Below are positions 1 to 5,658 of a stretch of 6,753 nt of DNA, in pieces. Source of the DNA: Actinomycetes bacterium. Its GTDB lineage: Bacteria; Actinomycetota; Acidimicrobiia; Acidimicrobiales; Palsa-688. The notes under the pieces were generated by a model. That model saw nothing but the letters and a program-made list of their open reading frames with translations, was not told the DNA's origin and did no database searches. How positions within the stretch are numbered: position 1 is the stretch's first letter; each line of letters begins with the position of its first letter. The position numbers and the translations under genes are program-made. The DNA is taken from NCBI GenBank assembly GCA_021808425.1, contig JAKBBS010000175.1, positions 1-6,753 of the forward strand, read 5' to 3'.

Positions 1-14
1 TCACCGAGGTCTGA
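1..14 (+). CDS. Possible last codons of an upstream gene
   Basis: One frame reads Thr-Glu-Val and then a TGA stop at 12-14, which could be the C-terminus of a gene entering from the left. In many actinobacteria the gene before ftsK is ribonuclease J, so that is a natural candidate, but four codons cannot identify a protein. Another frame closes with TAA at 41-43, and the third stays open into ftsK. The choice of frame is therefore a guess. Confidence 0.2.
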
Positions 15-40
15 TACCCGAAGTCGGGGATGGGCGGTGT

Positions 41-46
41 TAAAGT
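41..46 (+). promoter_or_regulatory. Candidate -10 box (TAAAGT) for ftsK
   Basis: TAAAGT fits the actinobacterial T-A-N-N-N-T -10 consensus and ends nine bases before the GTG start of ftsK. No purine-rich Shine-Dalgarno lies between the box and the start. Transcription would therefore begin almost at the start codon, giving a leaderless or near-leaderless mRNA. No convincing -35 hexamer is visible at the usual distance. The call rests on the box and on its matching geometry before thrB and rimO. Confidence 0.3.
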
Positions 47-55
47 CGCCTTGCC

Positions 56-2518
56 GTGACAACTGCAACCCGCCGTCCCCCAAGGCGGCGACCATCTAGC
101 CGGAAGCCGGCAAAGTCCCGTACTTCTTCACGCGTCGCGCCCGGCGCGGCGTCTGCTTTGCGACCGCCGAAGTTGTCCCGGTTGATAGGCCGCCAGGCTG
201 ACGACGTGTGGGGCCTCGTCCTTCTGCTCGTCGCTGCCTTAGCCGGGTTGGCGATCTTCGCCGGAAACGTGGCCGGTCCTGCGGGGGCGGCTCTCGGTCA
301 CGCCGCAGCCGACGGCTTCGGCTGGGCTCGGATAACGCTGCCGTTCCTCATCGCAGCTGTCGGGTGGGTGCTCATCCGCGAGGTGCACCCTCGACGCGAC
401 AGACCCGGACCTCCTCCGGGCGAGCCGGCCGTGCGCGCCCCGGTGCGGGTCGCCGTCGGAGCTGTGATCGTCGCCACCGTGGGCGCGGCGATCATGGATC
501 TAGCTTCGCCGGTCGCGCACTGGAACGGTGACGTCGCGGCGCTTCGCTCGTCGGGCGGCCTGTTCGGTATGGGCGTGGCCGGCCCTCTTCGCGCCGGACT
601 CGGATCTGCCGGGAGCGCCCTCGTGCTCGCTGTCATGGCGGTCATCGGTCTGTTGATCACCACAGGGACTCCCGCAAGGAGCGCCATCGGGCTCCTCGCG
701 ACGCTTGTCGGGGTCGCCGGCCATGGTGCGAGCGCGGCGGGGAAGTGGATAGCCAGCGTGCCTGGCCGCTCCCGGCGCCTGCAGGCCCACGACCGTCACC
801 CGAGCGGACCGGCCGTCAAGGCGTCGCTCTACGACGCCGAAAGCGACGGCGCGGTCGATGCCCCGGGACGCAAATCGAGGAGGGCGAAAGCCGCCAACCC
901 CGCCGAAGGCGACCAGGCGCCGATCGATCTCACGGAGGCGAAGCGGGACGTCCCGATAAATCTTCCTCCGCCACAGCCGGTCTCGGAGGATCCCGAACAG
1001 CTTTCGATCAATCTGGGGCCTGCAGCAGAGCCCGGAACTTGGCGGCTCCCGCCTGTCGCCCTCCTCAAGCGCTCGAAGGCGACCGAGATCGACCGCAAGC
1101 AGATCGAGGCTGCCGGCCGTACTCTCGAAGAGGCGCTCGCGGCCCACGGGGTCGAAACCCGGCTTGTCGGCATGACCGTCGGTCCGACCGTCACCCGCTA
1201 CGAGTTGGAGCTCGGAGCCGGCGTGAAGGTGGCAAAAGTCACGAACCTCCAGCGTGACATCGCCTACGCGATGGCGGCCGCCGACGTCCGGATACTTGCG
1301 CCTATCCCCGGCAAGTCCGCGATCGGAGTGGAAGTGCCGAACCGTCAGCGCCAGCTGGTCGCGGTCGGAGACATACTGTCGTCCGCCGAGGCGAAACGGG
1401 CGACTCATCCCTTGGAAGTCGCGATGGGTCGAGACATCGCGGGCCGGCCCGTCTTGGAGAACCTTGCCACGATGCCGCACATCCTGATCGCCGGAGCCAC
1501 CGGCGCCGGGAAGTCGTCGTGCATCAACTCGCTCATCACGTCGATCCTGGTGAGGGCGACCCCCGACCAGGTCAGGCTCATCCTCGTCGACCCGAAACGG
1601 GTGGAGCTCGGCCAGTACAACAACCTGCCGCACCTGCTGACCGGCGTCGTGACGAACCCGAAAAAAGCAGCGAACGCTTTGGCGTGGGCGGTCCACGAGA
1701 TGGAGCGACGATACGACCTGCTGGCGGAGGTAGGGGTCCGGGACATCACCGGCTACAACGACGCCTTCGACAGGGGCGACCTCCAAGCCGGTGGGCCGGG
1801 AGGCCTCAACGCCAGCGGCGACCCGGTCGCCCGCTACGAACGCCTCCCTTTTATCCTCGTTGTAGTCGACGAGCTGAACGACTTGATGATGGTCGCCGCA
1901 CGAGACGTGGAGGAGTCCATCTGCCGGATAGCCCAAATGGCGCGAGCTGTAGGGATCCACCTCGTCATTGCGACCCAGAGGCCTTCGGTGGACGTGATCA
2001 CCGGGGTGATCAAAGCGAACGTGCCGTCGCGCCTCGCTTTCGCTGTGTCGTCGCTTGCTGACAGCCGGGTCATACTCGACCAACCCGGCGCCGAACGACT
2101 GATAGGCAAAGGCGACATGCTGCTGCTGACCGCGTCGTCGAGCGTCGCTCGAAGGATTCAGGGGGCGTGGGTCGACGAGGACGAGGTACGTAAGGTCGTC
2201 GCGCACTGGCGGCGCCAATCCGAGCCCCGTTACGTCGACGGCGTCGAAGGCTCAGACGACGGTCCGTCGGCGAGCGCGCTTGGGATCGGCGAGGAGGGAG
2301 ACGACCTCCTAGACGCTGCGCGTGACCTCGTCGTGCGCTCCCAGCTCGGATCCACCTCGATGCTCCAACGCAAGCTTCGGGTCGGTTTCGCCCGGGCCGG
2401 GAGGCTCATGGACCTCCTCGAGCAGCGAGGGATAGTCGGGCCCTCCGAAGGTTCCAAGGCGAGGTCGGTGCTCATGAGCGTCGAAGAGTTGGAGAATCTC
2501 ACCGAACAGGGAGAATGA
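56..2518 (+). CDS. ftsK: FtsK/SpoIIIE-family DNA translocase
   Basis: This is a septum-anchored, ATP-driven double-stranded DNA pump that clears and aligns chromosome termini at division. The 820 residues show the full architecture. A basic N-terminal tail (1-45) precedes about four membrane segments (roughly 51-72, 92-108, 129-150, 186-204). A charged linker (about 235-330) leads to the alpha domain (about 332-430) and the RecA-like motor. The motor has Walker A G480-ATGAG-K486-SS, Walker B ending in D605-E606, and the conserved ATQRPSVDVITG stretch at 639-650. A winged-helix gamma domain (about 749-808, with SQLGSTSMLQRKLRVGFARAG at 762-782) is the KOPS-reading and XerD-activating part in the family. 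Length is normal for actinobacterial FtsK. The GTG at 56 is the first possible start after an in-frame TAA at 41-43, and it lacks a Shine-Dalgarno. Oddities are Asn608 after the Walker B pair, where Ala is usual, and a Gly-rich loop at 574-592. The family assignment is very secure. Confidence 0.97.
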   Translation: MTTATRRPPRRRPSSRKPAKSRTSSRVAPGAASALRPPKLSRLIGRQADDVWGLVLLLVAALAGLAIFAGNVAGPAGAALGHAAADGFGWARITLPFLIAAVGWVLIREVHPRRDRPGPPPGEPAVRAPVRVAVGAVIVATVGAAIMDLASPVAHWNGDVAALRSSGGLFGMGVAGPLRAGLGSAGSALVLAVMAVIGLLITTGTPARSAIGLLATLVGVAGHGASAAGKWIASVPGRSRRLQAHDRHPSGPAVKASLYDAESDGAVDAPGRKSRRAKAANPAEGDQAPIDLTEAKRDVPINLPPPQPVSEDPEQLSINLGPAAEPGTWRLPPVALLKRSKATEIDRKQIEAAGRTLEEALAAHGVETRLVGMTVGPTVTRYELELGAGVKVAKVTNLQRDIAYAMAAADVRILAPIPGKSAIGVEVPNRQRQLVAVGDILSSAEAKRATHPLEVAMGRDIAGRPVLENLATMPHILIAGATGAGKSSCINSLITSILVRATPDQVRLILVDPKRVELGQYNNLPHLLTGVVTNPKKAANALAWAVHEMERRYDLLAEVGVRDITGYNDAFDRGDLQAGGPGGLNASGDPVARYERLPFILVVVDELNDLMMVAARDVEESICRIAQMARAVGIHLVIATQRPSVDVITGVIKANVPSRLAFAVSSLADSRVILDQPGAERLIGKGDMLLLTASSSVARRIQGAWVDEDEVRKVVAHWRRQSEPRYVDGVEGSDDGPSASALGIGEEGDDLLDAARDLVVRSQLGSTSMLQRKLRVGFARAGRLMDLLEQRGIVGPSEGSKARSVLMSVEELENLTEQGE

Positions 2519-2569
2519 TCCGCCGACCTGCGCCCGAGCGGGGTGTTCGTCGTGTCCTGCGGATAGCTC

Positions 2570-2575
2570 TATCAT
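2570..2575 (+). promoter_or_regulatory. Candidate -10 box (TATCAT) for thrB
   Basis: TATCAT lies in the 67-base gap after ftsK and ends ten bases before the thrB ATG. It fits T-A-N-N-N-T and is close to TATAAT. A weak -35 candidate, TTCGTC at 2546-2551, sits 18 bases upstream. There is no Shine-Dalgarno between box and start, so the transcript is probably leaderless or nearly so. thrB would then have its own promoter as well as any read-through from ftsK. Confidence 0.4.
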
Positions 2576-2585
2576 TCGCCGCTAT

Positions 2586-3434
2586 ATGAGAGCCCGTGTC
2601 CCCGCGTCGTCCGCCAACCTGGGCCCAGGATTCGACGTTCTGGCGCTGGCCCTGGACCGCTACGTCGACGTCGAGGTGACCGCAGCGGAGCATCTGGAGG
2701 TCATCACAACGGGAGAGGGTGAGGATCTCCCGAACGACGAAACCCATCTGGCGGCACAGGTAGCCTTGAAAGTCACGGGTACCGACCGGCTGCGGATCCG
2801 GGTGCACTCCGAGATCCCGATCGGCCGCGGCCTCGGATCGTCGGCGGCGCTCGCGGTCGCGGCCGCAGCGGCCGCGGGCGCCGACGATCCGTTGCTGTGG
2901 GGCGTCGCGGTCGACGGCCACCCGGAGAACTCCGCCGCCTCGTGCTTCGGCGGGCTGGTCGCGGCCGCCACCGTGGACGGCAAGCCGGTCTGGCGACGGC
3001 TCGCGCTCGACCCCGCGCTTCGCTTCGTTGCGGCGATACCCGACCAACTCCTTCTCACTCGCGACGCCCGTGGCGCGCTCGACGTGCTCACCGGGCGCGA
3101 CGACGCCGTGTTCAACCTGGGCCGGATGGGCCTGCTCGTCGCCGGCCTCGCGGACCACCGCCAGCTCTTAGCAGCTGCGGGCGATGACCGGCTGCATCAG
3201 ACGGCCCGCTCGGCGCTGTTCCCCGAGGCACCGTCGATTCTGGAGGGGCTGCGAAGGGCCGGAGCGATCACGTCGTTCTGGTCGGGTGCCGGTACGACGC
3301 TCATCGGCGTCTGCCATGAGGACACATGTGAGGAGGTCCGGGACCGGGCGGAAGGCCTCATGGATGAACACGGCGTGCCTGGTGACTGCGTAACGTTGTC
3401 GGCGGATCTCGCTGGTATCACCGTGGCGGCTTAG
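2586..3434 (+). CDS. thrB: Homoserine kinase
   Basis: ThrB phosphorylates homoserine with ATP to O-phosphohomoserine, the substrate of threonine synthase, in the cytoplasm. The 282-residue protein is a GHMP kinase. Motif 1 is PASSANLGPGFD at 6-17, a homoserine-kinase hallmark. The glycine/serine ATP-binding motif 2 is PIGRGLGSSAA at 78-88. The family's E-G-H-P-D-N segment appears as DGHPENSAAS at 110-119, and motif 3 is SGAGTTLIG at 233-241. The ATG places motif 1 five residues from the N-terminus, as in other ThrB proteins, so this start is well supported despite the lack of a Shine-Dalgarno. It is somewhat shorter than the usual roughly 300 residues, mainly between motif 2 and the D-G-H-P segment, where an alanine run (91-97) replaces a longer helix region. 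hom and thrC, its usual neighbours, are absent here. Another GHMP small-molecule kinase is possible but unlikely given motif 1. Confidence 0.92.
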   Translation: MRARVPASSANLGPGFDVLALALDRYVDVEVTAAEHLEVITTGEGEDLPNDETHLAAQVALKVTGTDRLRIRVHSEIPIGRGLGSSAALAVAAAAAAGADDPLLWGVAVDGHPENSAASCFGGLVAAATVDGKPVWRRLALDPALRFVAAIPDQLLLTRDARGALDVLTGRDDAVFNLGRMGLLVAGLADHRQLLAAAGDDRLHQTARSALFPEAPSILEGLRRAGAITSFWSGAGTTLIGVCHEDTCEEVRDRAEGLMDEHGVPGDCVTLSADLAGITVAA

Positions 3435-3443
3435 CCGGCACGC

Positions 3444-3449
3444 TAGGTT
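3444..3449 (+). promoter_or_regulatory. Candidate -10 box (TAGGTT) for the zinc-ribbon gene
   Basis: TAGGTT lies in the 52-base gap after thrB and fits T-A-N-N-N-T. A start site about seven bases downstream would give a leader of roughly 30 bases that includes the strong Shine-Dalgarno at 3471-3478. No good -35 is visible at the expected distance. Read-through from thrB could serve the gene instead. Confidence 0.3.
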
Positions 3450-3470
3450 GATCGAGTCCGTAACCGAGCA

Positions 3471-3478
3471 AGGAGGAG
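3471..3478 (+). promoter_or_regulatory. Strong Shine-Dalgarno that fixes the start at 3487
   Basis: AGGAGGAG is an almost perfect anti-16S match ending eight bases before ATG 3487, so it decides the start of the 50-residue protein over the TTG at 3448. It is the only strong Shine-Dalgarno in the window. ftsK, thrB and rimO have none, and pgsA and cinA have only weak purine stretches at overlapping junctions. Confidence 0.85.
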
Positions 3479-3486
3479 CTATACCG

Positions 3487-3639
3487 ATGGCTACATACGA
3501 GGGCTACTGCGTCAAGTGCAAGGAGAAGCGCCAGTTCGAGGGTCAGGAAGTCACGCTGGCCAACGGACGGCTTGCCGCTCAGGGCACCTGCCCGGTGTGC
3601 TCGACGAAGATGAACAGGATGCTCGGCGTCAAGAAGTAG
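3487..3639 (+). CDS. DUF5679-type four-cysteine zinc-ribbon mini-protein
   Basis: This is a 50-residue protein of unknown function. Cys8-x2-Cys11 and Cys35-x2-Cys38 form two knuckles that should bind one zinc ion, as in a rubredoxin-like or zinc-ribbon fold. The pattern of an N-terminal Y-C-V-K-C-K, a middle E-V-T-x3-G-R-x-A-x2-G-T and a C-terminal C-P-V-C-x-T-K-M matches my memory of the DUF5679 family, found in actinobacteria and Chloroflexi. The protein is basic (K/R-rich, ending V-K-K), has no signal peptide or membrane segment, and is probably cytoplasmic. The start at 3487 is chosen for the Shine-Dalgarno eight bases upstream. An extension to TTG 3448 would translate through that site. 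It sits between thrB and rimO with short gaps on both sides. Nucleic-acid or ribosome association is plausible for a small basic zinc ribbon next to a ribosome-modification gene, but this is inference only. Confidence 0.85.
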   Translation: MATYEGYCVKCKEKRQFEGQEVTLANGRLAAQGTCPVCSTKMNRMLGVKK

Positions 3640-3655
3640 GGACACTGTCTGTCCC
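3639..3655 (+). terminator. Hairpin at the zinc-ribbon gene's stop codon
   Basis: GGGACA (3639-3644) and TGTCCC (3650-3655) form a perfect six-base-pair stem around a five-base loop. The stem begins at the last base of the TAG stop. No U-run follows, so it would have to be one of the tract-less terminators proposed for actinobacteria, or an mRNA-end stabiliser. A competing pairing, CCGGC at 3654-3658 with GCCGG at 3675-3679, overlaps its right arm. Confidence 0.3.
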
Positions 3656-3688
3656 GGCGGCTCTGACGCTCAAAGCCGGTGGGTCGCC

Positions 3689-3694
3689 TAGGCT
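3689..3694 (+). promoter_or_regulatory. Candidate -10 box (TAGGCT) for rimO-pgsA-cinA
   Basis: TAGGCT fits T-A-N-N-N-T and ends nine bases before the rimO ATG, with no Shine-Dalgarno between. CTGACG at 3663-3668 resembles a TTGACA -35 (four of six) but at a long 20-base spacing. The box overlaps an eight-base palindrome GCCTAGGC (3686-3693). This would be the main promoter of the three-gene string and would give a leaderless rimO message. Confidence 0.4.
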
Positions 3695-3703
3695 GGCCTG
3701 GCG

Positions 3704-5050
3704 ATGAAATACTGGCTGGAGACACTTGGGTGCCCGAAGAACCAAGTTGACTCCGAGAAGCTGAGCGGTCTGCTCGAGGCGGACGGCTACAGACCCGCCG
3801 AACTCCCTGGCGACGCCGACTTGGTCGTCGTCAACACGTGCGCTTTTATAGAAGCGGCTCGCAAGGAGTCTATCGAGGTAATCCTCGATCTCGCTCAAAC
3901 GCGCCGGAGCGGGGCGCGCCTCGCTGTCACCGGCTGCATGGCTGAGCGTTACGGAGCGGAGCTTGCCGATGCGTTCCCTGAAGTAGACGTGGTAGCCGGC
4001 TTCGGCGAGCCGGTCGCCCAGCCGGTGCTTCGGCCAGCTGCCGGGCCGTTGGGCATTGGCTGGTCACAGGTCGAGTTGCCGACGTCGGCCAAGAGGCCGT
4101 CGTTCGACTTGCTGAACCTTCCGAGGCCCGCTCAGAAGTCGCCGTGGGCATACGTCAAGGTGGCGGAGGGCTGCGACCGACGCTGCGGTTTCTGCGCTAT
4201 CCCGTCGTTTCGGGGCCGCCAGCGCTCCCGGCCTTTCGCTGCGATCCTCGACGAGATCGACCAGCTTCACGTCGAGGAGGTTGTGCTCGTCGCTCAGGAT
4301 CTCGCTTCCTACGGACGTGACCAGAGCCGGGGAGCTGGAGATGGCAACGTTCGCGACGACGACCTATCGTTGAACCGGCGCCGGGTCGAGCGGCCTATCG
4401 AGCGCCTTGTGCGTGCGGCTGGGGAGCGGGCCCCGCGCGTGCGACTTCTATACCTGTACCCTTCCGAGTTGACTGACGGTCTTATAGACGTGATAGGCGA
4501 GGCCGGATGCGCGTACTTCGATCTCTCCTTGCAGCATGTTTCGCGTGCGCACTTGCGCCGCATGCGCCGCTTCGGGAGTGGGGACCGTTTCATGGAGCGT
4601 ATTGGGCGGATCAGGGAGCGCTTTCCTGACGCGGCGCTGCGGTCGTCTTTTATCGTCGGATATCCCGGGGAGACCGAGGAGGACCACGAAGCCCTCTTGG
4701 AGTTCCTCGAGGATGCTCAGCTGGACTGGGCCGGGTTCTTCGCCTACTCGAAGGAGGACGGCACTTACGCAGCGAAGCTTTCCGACCAGGTCGAGGAGCA
4801 TGTCGTCGCCGAGCGCCTCGGAGAGTGCCAGGAACTTCAGGATCGGATCACGGCCAGGCGTCGCCTCGAGCTCGTCGGTGAGAAGATGCGGGTGCTCGTC
4901 GACTCGCCGGGGATCGCCCGCAGCCACCGTGAAGCACCTGAGATCGACGGAATAATCAACGTGCCGGCCGACAGAGCGTCTGGCACATGGGCCGACGTAC
5001 ACGTGACCGGCGCGGTCGGGACCGACCTGCAGGCCGGGTGGGTCGGCTGA
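3704..5050 (+). CDS. rimO: Ribosomal protein S12 methylthiotransferase RimO
   Basis: RimO is a radical-SAM enzyme with two iron-sulfur clusters that methylthiolates the conserved aspartate near position 88 of ribosomal protein S12. The 448 residues show the N-terminal methylthiotransferase domain, opening with KYWLETLGCPKNQVDSE and carrying Cys10, Cys46 and Cys78 for the auxiliary cluster. The radical-SAM core begins at VAEGCDRRCGFCAIPSFRG, with C157-x3-C161-x2-C164 binding the SAM cluster. A C-terminal TRAM domain (about 389-447, with the RimO-like R-S-H-R-E-A-P-E-I-D-G at 406-416) should bind S12. The LGCPKNxVDSE opening and CAIPSFRG wording separate RimO from the tRNA enzyme MiaB. Length is normal. 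Residues about 206-230 are a charged, probably disordered insertion after SYGRD. The ATG at 3704 starts right at the first conserved strand, so it is well supported although no Shine-Dalgarno precedes it. The stop TGA shares one base with the pgsA ATG, implying translational coupling. Confidence 0.96.
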   Translation: MKYWLETLGCPKNQVDSEKLSGLLEADGYRPAELPGDADLVVVNTCAFIEAARKESIEVILDLAQTRRSGARLAVTGCMAERYGAELADAFPEVDVVAGFGEPVAQPVLRPAAGPLGIGWSQVELPTSAKRPSFDLLNLPRPAQKSPWAYVKVAEGCDRRCGFCAIPSFRGRQRSRPFAAILDEIDQLHVEEVVLVAQDLASYGRDQSRGAGDGNVRDDDLSLNRRRVERPIERLVRAAGERAPRVRLLYLYPSELTDGLIDVIGEAGCAYFDLSLQHVSRAHLRRMRRFGSGDRFMERIGRIRERFPDAALRSSFIVGYPGETEEDHEALLEFLEDAQLDWAGFFAYSKEDGTYAAKLSDQVEEHVVAERLGECQELQDRITARRRLELVGEKMRVLVDSPGIARSHREAPEIDGIINVPADRASGTWADVHVTGAVGTDLQAGWVG

Positions 5051-5658
5051 TGGCCGTTCGCAAGGACGGTCGCTTCGAATCATCGGCTCTCGCCACCCCC
5101 GCCAACGCCATCACTGTTGCGCGGATCCTCGCAACTCCGCTGATCCTCGTGCTGATCATCGACCTGGGAGTGTCGTGGTGGTCTGCAGTCGTGTGGGTCG
5201 CGATAGCGAGCACCGACTTCCTCGACGGTTGGGTGGCTCGAAGGCAGGGCACGACCAACTCGGGCGCGTTCCTCGACCCTCTCGCCGACAAGGTTCTCGT
5301 CATCGGTGCGCTCGCGGCGCTTGTATCCGCCGGGTTGGTGCCGGTTACGCCGGTAGTTGTTATCGCTGGGCGGGAGCTGCTCATCAGCGTCTACCGCTCC
5401 CTTGTCGCCCGCCACGGCGTATCGGTGCCAGCACGACCGCTAGCGAAGCTGAAGACTGCCACCCAGGACCTCGCGGTAACCCTGGTGCTCGTACCTCTCC
5501 TCGGACGCCACGACCTGTGGGTAGGCAGAGACGTCCTGTGGGTCTCGGCCGGTCTCGCCGTGCTGAGCGGCGCGCAGTACCTGCTCGACAGCCACAACGT
5601 GCCGGTAGCTCGCAGCGGCCCTCTCGGCGACGCAACCGGAGATATCCCCGCGCCGTGA
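5050..5658 (+). CDS. pgsA: CDP-diacylglycerol-glycerol-3-phosphate 3-phosphatidyltransferase
   Basis: PgsA makes phosphatidylglycerol phosphate from CDP-diacylglycerol and glycerol 3-phosphate at the inner face of the membrane, the committed step to phosphatidylglycerol and cardiolipin. The 202-residue protein carries the CDP-alcohol phosphotransferase signature D56-x2-D59-G60-x2-A63-R64 ... G72-x3-D76-x3-D80, whose aspartates bind the divalent metals. Hydrophobic segments lie at about 22-39, 44-57, 82-94, 97-108, 139-152 and 162-178. GRELLISVYRS (107-117) and LAKLKTATQD (131-140) match PgsA better than phosphatidylinositol or phosphatidylserine synthases. The signature has seven residues between A-R and G where eight is usual. 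ATG 5050 overlaps the rimO stop by one base (TGATG). An in-frame start at 4987 would add a basic 21-residue stretch inside rimO and is unlikely. The acceptor specificity is inferred from family resemblance. Confidence 0.88.
   Translation: MAVRKDGRFESSALATPANAITVARILATPLILVLIIDLGVSWWSAVVWVAIASTDFLDGWVARRQGTTNSGAFLDPLADKVLVIGALAALVSAGLVPVTPVVVIAGRELLISVYRSLVARHGVSVPARPLAKLKTATQDLAVTLVLVPLLGRHDLWVGRDVLWVSAGLAVLSGAQYLLDSHNVPVARSGPLGDATGDIPAP

Noticed and set aside
17..28. CCCG-AAGT-CGGG dyad upstream of ftsK
   Set aside because: A four-pair stem with no U-run is too weak to call a terminator or operator without comparative data.
500..2218. A 572-codon open frame on the minus strand, antisense to ftsK
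   Set aside because: It lies wholly within a certain ftsK, and its translation is Arg/Asp/Gly-rich with no recognisable domain. Long antisense frames are expected where G/C third positions suppress stop codons.
2531..2545. Weak hairpin after ftsK as a terminator
   Set aside because: The best stem is five pairs including one G-U, with no following U-run. GC-rich DNA gives such stems by chance.
2499..3158. A 219-codon minus-strand frame over thrB
   Set aside because: It is an antisense shadow of thrB with low-complexity composition and no family resemblance.
3448..3486. Upstream TTG start extending the zinc-ribbon protein by 13 residues
   Set aside because: The extension would run through the strong Shine-Dalgarno at 3471-3478, which is placed correctly for ATG 3487.
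4987..5049. Upstream in-frame start extending PgsA by 21 residues into rimO
   Set aside because: The added residues are Arg/Gly-rich shadow sequence of the RimO TRAM domain. ATG 5050 gives the usual PgsA N-terminus and a typical TGATG junction.
4448..5083. A 211-codon minus-strand frame over the 3' half of rimO
   Set aside because: It is complementary to the conserved rimO radical-SAM and TRAM coding sequence and shows no domain of its own.
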